Origin: Sphaerulina vaccinii
Taxonomy: Eukaryota; Ascomycota; Dothideomycetes; Mycosphaerellales; Mycosphaerellaceae
Direction of reading: 5' to 3'
Assembly: GCA_022570795.1 (NCBI GenBank)
Contig: JAKUDP010000001.1
Span: forward strand, 1,488,001 to 1,552,000
DNA length: 64,000 bases
This document shows positions 10,179 through 20,785 of this stretch, piece by piece. Within the stretch, counting starts at the first letter, position 1, and each line of letters opens with the position of its first letter. The position numbers were made by a program, and so were the translations under genes. The notes below the pieces were generated by a model that made no database searches, was not told the DNA's origin, and saw nothing but the letters and a program-made list of their open reading frames with translations.

Positions 10179-11678
10179 TTATTCTTCGATGACACTTCGC
10201 TTCGCACCCACAGCAGCAGGTTCAGAAGGCGTTACTCCCACATCATATTCCACATCAGTCCTAATAACATATTTTGCCCCTTCCACCACGCCAGTTCCTT
10301 CGTGAAGTAGTGCTCCCTGGGCCTCTCCATGAGGAAAGACTGCTACGCTTCCCATGAACGGCTTAACAGGATACGCATTCATGACTCCTTCTTGCACACT
10401 GGGGATGAAGAATGTTGTCTCGCCGCCTTTGAAGTCATCGTTGAGATAGATCAAGAATGTGAAGAGGGATGATTGTCGAGCATCTGCGGGAGATGAGTCG
10501 TAGATGTATTTGTCGGTTGTTGGGTCTATGCCGGAGGGAGGCCAGGCGCCATCAATATGACATCTATACTCTGCTCCAGGAACATATCGATACACTCGAA
10601 ACCTCCTATTGATGCCTCGTACTTGTCTTCCGGTGACAGATTCGGGTACGAATGCTTTCACTCGATCCCAAAGCTTATCGTGGAAGGCTTGATCTACAAC
10701 CCAGTAGAAGTTATGAGCAAGGACACTCGTGTCTTCGTCATTGCGGATCGGTGCATCTGGTATGAACTCCATTGTTTCTCCTGCTGCGATTATGGAGGAA
10801 CATTCTTCGGGCGATAGGACGTCTTTGATCAAGCGCAAGTTCGGCACAATTGGGTGCTTGTGTACTGTTGTTTGGGGGCCATTCGCTAGCAGAACTGTAT
10901 CGTTTTGTGAGGCGAACAGCACAGCAGGATGAAGATTAGGCGGCTTCCGTTGAGCGCCAGGCGTTGTTTCGATTATGCGGATCCTGTCTTTCAGGTTTGG
11001 TGGACATGATTTAAATATGCTCCTATCCTCAACGCTGGCACGAGTACGCCTCGTAGGCTCTTTCGTTCCGCGCAAGTCCCATGTGGATTGCAATGCAATT
11101 GTGCCTGGTTCTGCTGCCGTGCCCAGAGTTGTCGGATCTGTAGGACCAGTGACTCGTAGCACAGCATCCAGGACTGTGCGTAGCTCCTGGTTCTGTGCCG
11201 AGCGACCTGCAATGGTCTTCGCGGATGGCTCGACGTGAATTGCTAGACCACTGATTACATCCAGCGATCTGACCCAGCGACAGAGAGCACCCAACGAAGG
11301 AGTCTCTTTTCTGATACGCATCTCAGCAAGGAGAATCATGGCATCCGTATAGTTTGCATCCGTAAGTGCAGCCGATATCCGGGCTGTGAGGCTGTCTCCC
11401 TCTGTTGCGGCATTCTGACCTGTTGTGCAAGCTTGACGAAAGTTGAAGACTGCAGTTCTCAAATCCTTGCAAGCTTTCGACTTGATCACATTCGGGTGCT
11501 CAGTCAAGGCTTGTAGTGTCTCCAGTGTGATTTCAAGGTCTTCAGGTGGCACTACAGATCCTATCGATGTTGGTCCACCATTGTGTGGCTCATATGGCGG
11601 AGTTCGAATGCCTGTGCCAGCTGCTTGCTTCTTGGGTGGATTGCTCACCTGAGCATTGTTGCGTTTCCTCTTGGCCAT
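10179..11678 (-). CDS. Prolyl-4-hydroxylase-like 2OG-Fe(II) oxygenase
   Basis: A single exon of 499 residues begins at MAKRKRNN. The N-terminal 250 residues are polar, start with a lysine-rich nuclear-localisation-like stretch, and have no recognised domain. The C-terminal ~220 residues are a prolyl-4-hydroxylase-type double-stranded beta-helix. The iron ligands appear to be His374 and Asp376 (RCHIDGAW) and His459 (LLHEGTG). Arg473 (YVIRTDVEY) or Lys469 is the likely 2-oxoglutarate anchor. Between them are FLIYLNDDFKGGETTFF and the GSVAVFPHGEA turn. Known relatives hydroxylate proteins, but the substrate here is unknown. It shares a 285-bp divergent promoter with DNA ligase IV. Confidence 0.85.
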   Translation of the reverse strand: MAKRKRNNAQVSNPPKKQAAGTGIRTPPYEPHNGGPTSIGSVVPPEDLEITLETLQALTEHPNVIKSKACKDLRTAVFNFRQACTTGQNAATEGDSLTARISAALTDANYTDAMILLAEMRIRKETPSLGALCRWVRSLDVISGLAIHVEPSAKTIAGRSAQNQELRTVLDAVLRVTGPTDPTTLGTAAEPGTIALQSTWDLRGTKEPTRRTRASVEDRSIFKSCPPNLKDRIRIIETTPGAQRKPPNLHPAVLFASQNDTVLLANGPQTTVHKHPIVPNLRLIKDVLSPEECSSIIAAGETMEFIPDAPIRNDEDTSVLAHNFYWVVDQAFHDKLWDRVKAFVPESVTGRQVRGINRRFRVYRYVPGAEYRCHIDGAWPPSGIDPTTDKYIYDSSPADARQSSLFTFLIYLNDDFKGGETTFFIPSVQEGVMNAYPVKPFMGSVAVFPHGEAQGALLHEGTGVVEGAKYVIRTDVEYDVGVTPSEPAAVGAKRSVIEE

Positions 11679-11963
11679 ACTCAAATCCTCTATTGCGTTC
11701 TTAGGATGAAATGAGTGATGTTGCTTGGACTTTGAAGGTCCTCGAAAGAAATCTGAAGTGCCGTGGGTGGCGAGAGCTCCTGCCTTACACTTCAGGCATC
11801 AAGTCGCGGTTGCCTAGTAGACGACGCGACCTTCACAAAACACTCTTCATCCTCCATTATCTACAGGTAGGTCCTTCAATTTTGTTTCCTTCTTTCTCTC
11901 CAGTCTACTTTCACAGGACATTGTGCGTCACGGCAATCTCGATGACTTCGAGTATCCCACAAG

Positions 11964-14918
11964 ATGCCCAACGACGCGATCATGCAAGACGCCGAGGCGC
12001 ATCGTGAGGAGGCGTTAATGTATGGCCATGGCACAATGACCCAGCAGGAACTCGATGAGAAGTATTCGAATCGACCACATAACCATTCCAAGACTTTGCC
12101 GTTTCGCGACTTATATCTCACACTCTTCAACCCTCTCAATGATAATAAGAAGAAGCCTACTGGCGCGGCAGTTGCTAGAAAGAAACTTGGGCCGCATGGA
12201 GGGCCTAGTCAAGCTCCGAATGAGATACGACGACAGATCATTGATCGCTTCATTGGACGATGGCGGAAGGAAGTCGGCGACGACATCTACCCAGCATTCC
12301 GTCTCATAGTGCCAGAGAAGGATCGAGATCGTGGCATGTACGGTCTGAAAGAGATGACCTTGGGCAAAATGCTCATCAGGATCCTGAAGATTGACAAGAA
12401 CAGTGATGATGGCTACAATCTCACGCACTGGAAACTACCTGGAGTCAAGTCTACGAGTGCAACAGCTGGTGACTTCGCTGGACGATGTTTCGATGCAATC
12501 AGCAAGCGACCCATGCGTTCTGAACCTGGAGACATGTCCATAGCGGAAGTCAATGAGCGACTGGACCGGCTCTCTGTGGCTCAGAAGGAGGAGAACCAGC
12601 GACCCATCCTGGAGGAGTTCTACAGCAGAATGAATGCCGAAGAGTTGATGTGGCTTATACGCATCGTTCTTCGACAGATGAAGGTTGGAGCTACGGAGAA
12701 GACCTTCTTTGATCTCTGGCATCCCGACGCAGAGAACCTGTTTAACATATCGAGCAGCCTCCGGCGAGTATGCTGGGAACTATATGACAAAGAGGTGAGA
12801 CTTGAAGGCGACAACAAGGGAATCTCATTGATGCAGTGCTTTCAGCCACAGCTGGCTGCGTTTCAGATGAAGACCTTCGAGCAGATGGTAGCGAGGATGA
12901 ACCCTACAGAAGAAGATCCTATATTCTGGATGGAGGAGAAGCTTGATGGCGAGCGCATGCAGCTCCACATGGTGGAAGATGACCAGCATCCAGGAGGGGT
13001 GCGGTTCGGCTTCTGGTCACGAAAGGCCAAGGACTATACATATCTCTACGGCAATGGATTCCAGGACGACAATGCTGCCCTCACACGCCATATCAAGGAC
13101 GCTTTCAACAGTGGCGTGCGCAACATCATCCTGGATGGAGAGATGATCACCTGGGATGCGAAAGAGGACTGTATTGTTGGCTTTGGCACTCTCAAGACTG
13201 CAGCCATTGAACAGCAGAAGAACGAATTTGCTGGCGGACATAGGCCTCTCTTTCGAGTTTTTGATTGCCTGTATCTCAATGACAAGGCCTTGACGCATTA
13301 CACATTACGCGATCGCCGGAAGGCGCTGGAAGCAAGCATCACAGATGTCCACCGGCGTCTAGAAATTCACCAATATGGCGAATACACAAAAGCCGAGGAG
13401 GTTGAACCTGAGCTTCGGCAGGTTGTGGCAGAGAGAAGCGAGGGCCTGGTAATGAAGAACCCTCGCTCGGAGTACAGACTGAACGAGCGTAACGATGACT
13501 GGATCAAGGTGAAACCAGAATACATGACTGAGTTTGGGGAGTCTCTGGACTGCATAGTCGTTGGTGGTTACTACGGAACTGGCAAAAGAGGCGGCCACCA
13601 CAGCAGCTACCTGTGCGGCCTGTACCTCCCTGAAACATGGCGGCAGGGAGCAGAACCTGACGCCCATCCACAGAAGACATGGTCATTCTTCAAAGTCGGC
13701 GGAGGCTTCAGCGCATCGGACTATGCGCAAGTTCGACATCAGACTGAAGGCAAGTGGAAGGACTGGAACCGAAAGAAACCTCCGACAGACTGGGTTGAGC
13801 TGGGAGGAGGGGATCGCCAATACGAATGCCCTGATCAGTGGATCAAACCAGAAGACTCAATAGTTGTGTCTGTCAAAGCAGCCAACGCTGGAGGCTCCGA
13901 TCAGTTCAGGGCCAAATTCACGCTACGATTTCCTCGACTCAAGAGACTTCGCCTTGACAAGAGCTGGGAGCAGGCACTCTCTTTTGACGAGTTCATGACA
14001 CTGAAACGCAACGTAGAGGAACAACAGAACAACAAGAAGATGAAGATCGATGAGAAGAGGAAGCGAACGACGAAACGACAGAAGAAAGAACTTGTGATAC
14101 AAGGACAGGACAGCCACATAGAAGTGCCTTATGCTGGACCTGCGACGAAAGTGTTTGAAGGGCTAACATTCTTCATCATTACCGAAGCTGCCAAGCCCTC
14201 GAAGAACACCAAGGCTGATCTTGAGCAACTGGTCAAAGCGAATGGTGGCCGCGTTGTCGCATCGGAGAAGGACCCAGACACCATTCTGATCGCAGATCGT
14301 AATACCGTAAAGGTTGGGTCGCTGAAGAAGAGAGGCTCGCGAAACATCATAAGATCCTGCTGGCTGCTCGACTGTGTCAAGCAAAGTGAGCTTGATGCTG
14401 GTCGACAGACTCTTCTGCTATCGCTTGAGCCGCATCACCTTGAGTTCACGCGAAGCGAAGACGAGGACAAGTTCGATGATAATGTCGATGAGTTTGGTGA
14501 TAGCTATGCGCGAGATGTGACTAATGAAGGCCTTCTTGCTCTTTTCAAGAAAATGCCTGCTCAGAATGAAGAAGGATTCGAGCCTGCGGAAGTGCTCGAG
14601 CAGTTCAACGAGCATGGTCACGAGCTGGACGCAATGCCTGGACTCATGTTCTGTGGTACCACCGCTGTCTTCCAGGACTGCCGGCCTGAGACAGAACGGC
14701 TATACAATTTCGCAGGTGGCAGTATCGCAAAGTCGCTGAAGGACCCTCAGCTTACCCACGTGGTTGTCCCGACGGGCAGTAAAGCTATTGCTGAGATACG
14801 TGGAGCTATATCGTCGAGAAGCCGCCTCCCCAGAATTGTCAACGAGGATTGGGTGCGAGAGAGCTGGGCCGAGGAGACCAAACTCGATGAAGAACGTACG
14901 TTCTCCACTGATGATTGA
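11964..14918 (+). CDS. LIG4: DNA ligase IV (non-homologous end joining)
   Basis: One uninterrupted exon of 984 residues, a normal length for fungal ligase IV. This ATP-dependent ligase seals double-strand breaks in the nucleus together with the XRCC4/Lif1 partner. Visible domains: the N-terminal alpha-helical DNA-binding region (about 40-290), then the nucleotidyltransferase domain with motif I EEKLDGER (adenylated lysine Lys326). Later ligase motifs include DGEMITWD, FRVFDCLYLN, SEGLVMKNP and DDWIKVKPEY. The OB-fold follows. The first BRCT domain covers about 725-815, the partner-binding linker is near 840 and the second BRCT domain is about 885-980. A basic KKMKIDEKRKR stretch near 690 is a likely nuclear signal. 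Confidence 0.96.
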   Translation: MPNDAIMQDAEAHREEALMYGHGTMTQQELDEKYSNRPHNHSKTLPFRDLYLTLFNPLNDNKKKPTGAAVARKKLGPHGGPSQAPNEIRRQIIDRFIGRWRKEVGDDIYPAFRLIVPEKDRDRGMYGLKEMTLGKMLIRILKIDKNSDDGYNLTHWKLPGVKSTSATAGDFAGRCFDAISKRPMRSEPGDMSIAEVNERLDRLSVAQKEENQRPILEEFYSRMNAEELMWLIRIVLRQMKVGATEKTFFDLWHPDAENLFNISSSLRRVCWELYDKEVRLEGDNKGISLMQCFQPQLAAFQMKTFEQMVARMNPTEEDPIFWMEEKLDGERMQLHMVEDDQHPGGVRFGFWSRKAKDYTYLYGNGFQDDNAALTRHIKDAFNSGVRNIILDGEMITWDAKEDCIVGFGTLKTAAIEQQKNEFAGGHRPLFRVFDCLYLNDKALTHYTLRDRRKALEASITDVHRRLEIHQYGEYTKAEEVEPELRQVVAERSEGLVMKNPRSEYRLNERNDDWIKVKPEYMTEFGESLDCIVVGGYYGTGKRGGHHSSYLCGLYLPETWRQGAEPDAHPQKTWSFFKVGGGFSASDYAQVRHQTEGKWKDWNRKKPPTDWVELGGGDRQYECPDQWIKPEDSIVVSVKAANAGGSDQFRAKFTLRFPRLKRLRLDKSWEQALSFDEFMTLKRNVEEQQNNKKMKIDEKRKRTTKRQKKELVIQGQDSHIEVPYAGPATKVFEGLTFFIITEAAKPSKNTKADLEQLVKANGGRVVASEKDPDTILIADRNTVKVGSLKKRGSRNIIRSCWLLDCVKQSELDAGRQTLLLSLEPHHLEFTRSEDEDKFDDNVDEFGDSYARDVTNEGLLALFKKMPAQNEEGFEPAEVLEQFNEHGHELDAMPGLMFCGTTAVFQDCRPETERLYNFAGGSIAKSLKDPQLTHVVVPTGSKAIAEIRGAISSRSRLPRIVNEDWVRESWAEETKLDEERTFSTDD

Positions 14919-15011
14919 GACCTGTGTCTATGCTGACCTGGAGCAGGTTTCGATCCGAGTTGAGCACCTGACGAGTCTCAGAGAGCCTAGGTAATGCGAG
15001 GGCCAGGAACA

Positions 15012-16149
15012 CTACGCAGCGAGCCGTAACACTCGAACAGCGTTGCCGCCCAGTATCTCCTGCTCAGTCTTATCGTCGCCGCTCAAAGCCGACTTGATCG
15101 CACTCATGTTCGAGGTTACAGACAGCCACTGATCTTCCTCATCTCCGAGTGGAGGGAAGAATGGATGATCTGTGCCGAACATTATCCTGCAACAGGTTAG
15201 TGAATGCACCAAGCTCAGGCCATGACAGCAAAACTTACCGATCGGCGCCAGATGCTGCAATAGCTGCATTGAGACCAACATCTGCGTAGATCACAGCATC
15301 AAGGTAGATGTTCTTCTTGAGCACGTCCCAGACATCTCTACGCTTCTCGATCTTGCCTTCCTTCTTCAGATGAGCGTCATGCGCAATGCAGCTCTCGATA
15401 CGACCAGCCAGGAATGGCAGCGTGCCGCCGCTGTGCGCTAACAACACGTTTAGGTTCTGGAATCGATCGAAGATGCCTGATAGGATCATCCTTGTCACTG
15501 CGATTGTTGTCTCGAGTGGGAAGCCCATCGCTAGTGGCAGGACATGGCCGTAGTCACCATTTCGTGGACCGAAAACTTCACTTGGTAACCCGTAATGAGG
15601 ATGGAGGAACACCAGCATCTGCTGCTCCTCGATTGCTTGCCAGATTGGGTCCAGCTTCGGATCGTCGAGACCTTGGCCAAGACCACTTGTTCCCATCACA
15701 ATGCCACGACAGAACTTCAGACTCTTCAATCGCTGCACTTCCTTGATCACATCGGCAACATCTGCGCTAAGAGGTAGCGTTGCAAAGTGGAACAGCCTGC
15801 CACTATTCGCCGCGCACATCCTTTCCACATCGTCGTTGACCACCTTCGCCATCCCGCCGGCCTCGTCTTTCGCAACCCAATCAAGCCAAGGATTGGCAAT
15901 CGACACGACTGAAATATCGATCCCATGAGCGTCCATGAACTCAATCTTCTTGGATACATCATAATACTCCGATCCGATTGGTCTGCCTCGCGCTGTCGAG
16001 CCAGACTCCTCTGCAGGCAGAATCACCAAGCGATCTCCAGATGCAACATCGTCAGGAAAGAGACGCACATATGGCACTGCTTTGCGGTCTCGAAGGATTG
16101 ACATGAGAGCCGGCGGGTACATGTGAGTGTGCACATCAACTGTCGGCAT
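15012..16149 (-). CDS. ACMSD-type amidohydrolase/decarboxylase
   Basis: Two exons, 15239-16149 and 15012-15186 (GTAAGT donor, CTAAC branch, TTGCAG acceptor), encode 361 residues. It belongs to the Amidohydro_2/ACMSD family of TIM-barrel, metal-dependent, non-oxidative decarboxylases acting on aromatic or muconate acids. Metal-site motifs are in order: DVHTHMYPP (His7, His9), LHPHYG, AHSGGTLPFLAGRI, and FGTDHPFFPP after the intron. The substrate cannot be assigned; 2-amino-3-carboxymuconate semialdehyde and hydroxybenzoic acids are family precedents. It is divergent from the isopenicillin-N-synthase-like oxygenase gene, which suggests the two may act in one catabolic route. Confidence 0.88.
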
Positions 16150-16649
16150 GATGGGCGACTGCTCGATGAGATGACTTCGTCTTGGGTATTCTTATATTGA
16201 CGCTGTTTTGCAGAGTTCGGCCTTGGCAGTGTTCGCTATGTGGTTTCTTGGTTGCACAACAATGGAGTCTTCTCCAGTCCTGGATCTGGCACTGCTTGCA
16301 CTGAAGTTGAGTCTCAATTGAGGATCTGAAGTGAAGTATCACTTTTCATTCTGCCACGTGAATTGATTGAGCATTGAAACGCAATTAGACGGACCTTTTC
16401 TTACCCCACCAACCAAGAGCTGCACTTGCCTATCAGAGCTGATAGGCATCCCACACACAACTCGCGGAACCCGCCTGCTTATCTACGGAGAAGTCACAAT
16501 CAGTGCGCGCCTCATACTGGAGTGCAGAATCTATATCTAAACTTGTGGCCCACGCCGATCTGACTCTAATCTGACTTCACCACATCGCTAGCGACTGTTT
16601 TCGAGTCAACCAGGTCTACAGAAGGGAACTTCTTCCCAGCAGAGCGACA
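16150..16649. other. Shared divergent promoter of amidohydrolase and 2OG oxygenase genes
   Basis: The 500 bp between the two start codons holds no gene. Its main feature is the palindromic GATA element annotated separately. The right-hand part is pyrimidine- and CA-rich and looks like a 5' leader. Confidence 0.5.
16427..16448. promoter_or_regulatory. Palindromic double GATA-factor site
   Basis: A perfect inverted repeat of two 10-bp arms (tgcctatcag and ctgataggca) is separated by ag. Each arm contains TGATAG, which fits the fungal HGATAR core, in head-to-head orientation. GATA factors of the AreA/NIT2 or SreA type bind such sites, and two close sites are typical of strongly regulated promoters. 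It sits about 280 bp from the amidohydrolase ATG and 200 bp from the oxygenase ATG, so it could control both. Confidence 0.5.
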
Positions 16650-17926
16650 ATGAAGCCAGCAGCCGTGAGCTCAGCAGTCTCGAGCGACAGCCTCGAGATC
16701 CCACTGATCGACTTTGGCACTTTCTTAGCAGGCGATGAGAGCACGAAACGGACAACAGCACAAGCTATCCTCGATGGCTTTCAGAAAGCCGGCTTCATAT
16801 ATCTGAAGAACCATGGCATACCAAAAGAGAAAGTGCACGGCGCTTTCGCCCAGTCGGCGAAGTTCTTCACGAGACCGGAGCAACAGAAGCTGGACATGGG
16901 CTGGACCACGCCGCGTGCGAATCGAGGCTACAGTCAGCCCGGAAGAGAGAAGACCACAGATGCTACGGACCCAGCCGAAATCGAAAGGATCCGAGCGGCG
17001 GAAGGACAAGACTTGAAAGAGTCGTTCGAAATTGGTCGTGATACTGAGCCAGACTGCCCGAATCACTGGCCAGACAAGTACGACGAAGACGGAAAAGCGT
17101 TCAAAGCATACATGCTAGGATTTTTCGACCTGGTCAAGCAGTTGCATGTGGAGATCATGCGCGCCATTGCAGTGGGTCTCGATATTGAACCGAATTGGTT
17201 CGACTCGTATACGGATCGTGGTGACAACACTCTGAGGTTGTTGCATTACCCGGAGGTCAAGTCTGAGGTCTTCAAGAAGAACAAGAATACTGTGAGAGCC
17301 GGAGCACATACCGACTATGGCAGTATAACGTGCCTGTTTCAGGTAAGTTAGCAAGTACAGTCATCTTCGTGGCCTGTCCTATTGCCACGTGCTACATTGC
17401 GTGTACCGCGTGCGTCGAGCGCAAGCGTTTGGCCATGTCGGGATTGGAAGGTGTTCCTTGTGAACGGCATGACTCGGCATGGACCTCACTTCCATGACGA
17501 GCTGATGATGAGATTCTGCAAGTGAGATGTTGCTAACTTCGGTTCGTTAGGATATGCGAGGAGGCTTGCAAGTCCTCAGCCCGCATGGTAACTACGTGGA
17601 TGCTACGCCAATCGAAGACACCATGGTAGTCAATGCCGGTGACTTGCTTGCAAGGTGGAGCAACGACACCATCACGAGCACGAAGCATCGAGTAGTGGAG
17701 CCGCCCTCAACAGCAGACGTGCATCCCGCCCGATACTCGATCGCCTACTTTTGCAACCCCAACTTTGATCGCTTCATCGATGCGATCCCATCGACTTATA
17801 GCTCGAGCAAGCCTAAGAAGTACGAAGGCATCAACAGGTTGGTACTCCAGACAACGGGGAGTTGCAACCATACTAACGACTTGCAGTGGCGACTACCTAG
17901 AGCAGCGTCTCTCGGCAACCTACTGA
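16650..17926 (+). CDS. Isopenicillin-N-synthase-like 2OG-Fe(II) oxygenase
   Basis: Three exons, 16650-17342, 17551-17837 and 17887-17926, give 339 residues. The N-terminal DIOX_N half has IPLIDFGTFL and GFQKAGFIYLKNHGI. The catalytic half has the facial triad His220 and Asp222 (AHTDYGS) and His277 (STKHRVV), with Arg292 and Ser294 (PARYSIAYF) to hold 2-oxoglutarate. The family covers many small-molecule oxidations and the substrate is unknown. The first intron is 208 bp, longer than its neighbours. The second (GTTGGT donor, CTAAC branch, TTGCAG acceptor) leads into a tiny last exon, SGDYLEQRLSATY. Confidence 0.9.
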
Positions 17927-19291
17927 TGAAGAACACGTATAGCATTCGTATGGGCATACCGTATCGGCTCCGCCCGACGCTCTCGTCGGAGACCCTGGAA
18001 CCGCGTGTTGCGGCCAACTTGAGCCTCTCGAACGTTCTGGCGGTCACCGGCAAGGGAGTGGAAGAAGGGCGCCGGCCAGCATGCTGCACGCCGGCCAACA
18101 TGTTCGGCCAACAAGGTGGAGCTGACATTGATGTCGTCTCGTGAGTCAAAATTCACGCCTTACGGCTCTTGCACTCGCTTGGCGAAACACCAGAAGGTCC
18201 AGAGTTTAGCTAAGAGATCCAGGAACTTGGGCCTACGCCTTGGCTCTCTATACACCTCCGTGGAAGTGTTCTGTTCAGGAGCAGCACTCATGACCACAGT
18301 TGCTGTAGTGCGACCACAAGCACGGCTGGGAGGTCACGAATAGCTCTGATGGCTTGCATCATGAACGCCATACCCCGCAAAACGCTGATCTTCGTGAGTG
18401 AACGTACATCTCTCACGTGTTGCGGTGTGGAGGCCGATTGCGGAGACAGGATAGCAAGCGAATCCAATTTCCTAGTCAAGGAATTGAGCTGAGGTGGCCG
18501 CGGCCAGAAGGTGCAGTCGCAAGAAAGTTCTAGAGGTGAGGAGAGTCCAGCTGATCAGCTGGGCGGGCGACGGCCATGGTAGGGTCTCGGCAATGCCGTG
18601 AAACGAAGTTTTGTCATAACATCTCTCGAGCACGTTGCACACAGTCGTTGAGAGTGAGAGTTGAGTGAATTGTTGTATGCCGCGGGCAAGCGATGCCAAT
18701 ATTACCTGTGCTGGTGCATATAATGCCTGTGCTCATCGGGTTCGTTGGTTGTCTGAGCAGAGTCTTACATAAGGCAACCAGAGGAACCAGTTGCCCGAAG
18801 AAGACTTTTGCACTGTTTAGACTTCTCGGCGGATCGTTGTAGGCTAAAGACGTGATCGTGTCATTCGATGGTGAACTAACGCAATGTTGGCGACCAAAGA
18901 GCCGGAACATGCGCCTGATCGTGTGGCCACCATTGCAAGTCAAGCTGAGCTCATTACTCGAGAATTACTCGATGATATCCACCTAGTGCTCGCAATTTTC
19001 ATGTGCAAATAAGACCTGTGCAGCACGCACCTCAACCCATGCAACCACTTCCAACAGCATTGGTACTGTATATGTCGATGATGTGTCCCGGAACATCGCA
19101 ACTGAACACTCACAAGACGAACTCGTGAAGAATCTTCTAACAAAGGTCTCTGTTTCGCATTGCCGTCATTCCCCAAGACTCAGACCGACCATAGCTGCTT
19201 CCTGCACCCCAGACTCCGCGCCTTCGGATTTTGTTGCCGTCATCTCTAGTCACCGACGGGCGGAAGGTTCTGCGCAGATATTATTCTCGCC
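17927..19291. other. Long intergenic region, no gene supported
   Basis: About 1.36 kb between two plus-strand genes. Short frames occur on both strands, but none shows a conserved motif, a plausible splice pattern or typical composition. The last 200 bp (pyrimidine-rich, up to the arrestin ATG at 19292) should contain the arrestin promoter and leader. Confidence 0.4.
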
Positions 19292-20785
19292 ATGCCCTCC
19301 AAGATCTTTGGCATTTGGTCTGCTCCTTCTCCACATCAACTTGACGACAGTCTTCCACGATCAACAAAAGCCGCAAGCAGTACGAGCAGTTCCTTAGAAG
19401 TTCGAAGGCCGAGCATGGATCATCTCAAGCGCCCCACTCTGTTCGCCAAAAAGCACAGTTCACACGAAAAGGCAAAGTCGAAAGAACGAGCATTATCCAA
19501 GGACAAACATGCACGCGATGGACCACGCTCGCCAGCGGGCGCGAAGCCTATCAACCTGGGCTTGGATATGGAATCTCCGCCCATTTTGATGCACGATGCA
19601 CCGGCCGTGTCCTCTGGCTCATTGATTTCCGGCCAAGTCCAAATCACACCCAATGTGCCCGAAGCCACACTCTCAAGCATTGTGATGTACCTCGAATGCA
19701 CGACCACGACGAAACGACCGATACAAGACCGATGTCGCGAATGTATGAGCCAAGTCAAGGATCTCTTCGAATGGCACTTCCTCAAACAACCCAAGACTTT
19801 CAAGGCCGTTAATGGAATGTACGAAATGCCTTTCTCACATGTCATCCCAGGACACATCCCAGCAACAACACACGGAACAATAGCGTCAATAGACTACCAA
19901 TTGCACATCCGAGCCCACACGATCGATGGCCAAGAAATCGAGTTCCGAAGAGAGCTGATCATCAAGCGTGCTCTCAAACCTGGAAACGACAAGAACAGCG
20001 TCAGAGTCTTCCCGCCTACGAATCTAACTCTACATGTCACACTTCCCAATGTAGTCCATCCAGGAGGCGAATTTCCAGTGCAATGCCGTATGACGGGTAT
20101 CACTACGAAGCGTGAGGAGACACAAACCCGCTGGCGACTTCGAAAACTCAATTGGAGGATCGAAGAACACGAAACAGCAGTTTCGCCAGCTTGTTCAGCT
20201 CATGCCGCGAAAGTTGGAGGTGAGAACAAAGGAATATCACACAGCCACTCACGAGACATTGGACACGAAGAGCTGAAGCAGGGATGGAAGACCGACTTCG
20301 CAGATGGGAACATCGAAGGCGAATTCTCCTGCTTCATCGATGGGCAAAGCAAAGCGAACTGTGGAATGGAAGCTCTTAATGGGACCAAAATCACTCACAA
20401 CATGATCATGGAATTGGTCATTGCAGAGGAATGGGCTCCTAACAAAAAACCTGGTTCTGCCACGCCGACTGGAGCAGCACGAGTCCTACGTACGCAATTC
20501 GCTCTCAATGTTACGGAACGCAGTGGAATGGGAATTGCCTGGGATGACGAGCAGCCGCCGATGTATGAGGATGTGCCGGATAGTCCACCGCAGTATCCGA
20601 ACTCTCTGCCACGATACCATTCTAGTAACAGGCTGATGGCGCTGGGCATGGCCGCGCAGGCGGAGAGCTCTAGGAGAGGAAGCGAGCAACTGGACGATGT
20701 GACGGAGGCGTCGAACTCGCCGCACAACACAGAGATTGTGGATTACTCCGGGGATGATTTGGATGTGGAGGGTCTGACGATTTGA
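19292..20785 (+). CDS. LDB19/ART1-like alpha-arrestin adaptor
   Basis: A single exon of 497 residues. After a basic, Ser/Lys-rich N-terminus (1-90), an arrestin-like beta-sandwich begins near 95 (INLGLDMESPPILMHD, SGSLISGQVQI, LSSIVMYLECTTTTK). It continues with FEWHFLKQPK, PFSHVIPGHIPATTHG and IDYQLHIRAHT, matching the LDB19 family. Such adaptors recruit the Rsp5-type ubiquitin ligase to plasma-membrane transporters so that they are endocytosed. Two PY motifs, PPMY (422-425) and PPQY (432-435), are ideal ligase WW-domain sites. A Ser-rich tail follows. Confidence 0.87.
   Translation: MPSKIFGIWSAPSPHQLDDSLPRSTKAASSTSSSLEVRRPSMDHLKRPTLFAKKHSSHEKAKSKERALSKDKHARDGPRSPAGAKPINLGLDMESPPILMHDAPAVSSGSLISGQVQITPNVPEATLSSIVMYLECTTTTKRPIQDRCRECMSQVKDLFEWHFLKQPKTFKAVNGMYEMPFSHVIPGHIPATTHGTIASIDYQLHIRAHTIDGQEIEFRRELIIKRALKPGNDKNSVRVFPPTNLTLHVTLPNVVHPGGEFPVQCRMTGITTKREETQTRWRLRKLNWRIEEHETAVSPACSAHAAKVGGENKGISHSHSRDIGHEELKQGWKTDFADGNIEGEFSCFIDGQSKANCGMEALNGTKITHNMIMELVIAEEWAPNKKPGSATPTGAARVLRTQFALNVTERSGMGIAWDDEQPPMYEDVPDSPPQYPNSLPRYHSSNRLMALGMAAQAESSRRGSEQLDDVTEASNSPHNTEIVDYSGDDLDVEGLTI

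Noticed and set aside
6768..18000. Secondary-metabolite gene cluster (AsaB-like enzyme, three iron-dependent or related oxygenases, a decarboxylase-like enzyme)
   Set aside because: No polyketide synthase, peptide synthetase, terpene or other backbone enzyme, transporter or cluster regulator lies among them, and DNA ligase IV sits in the middle.
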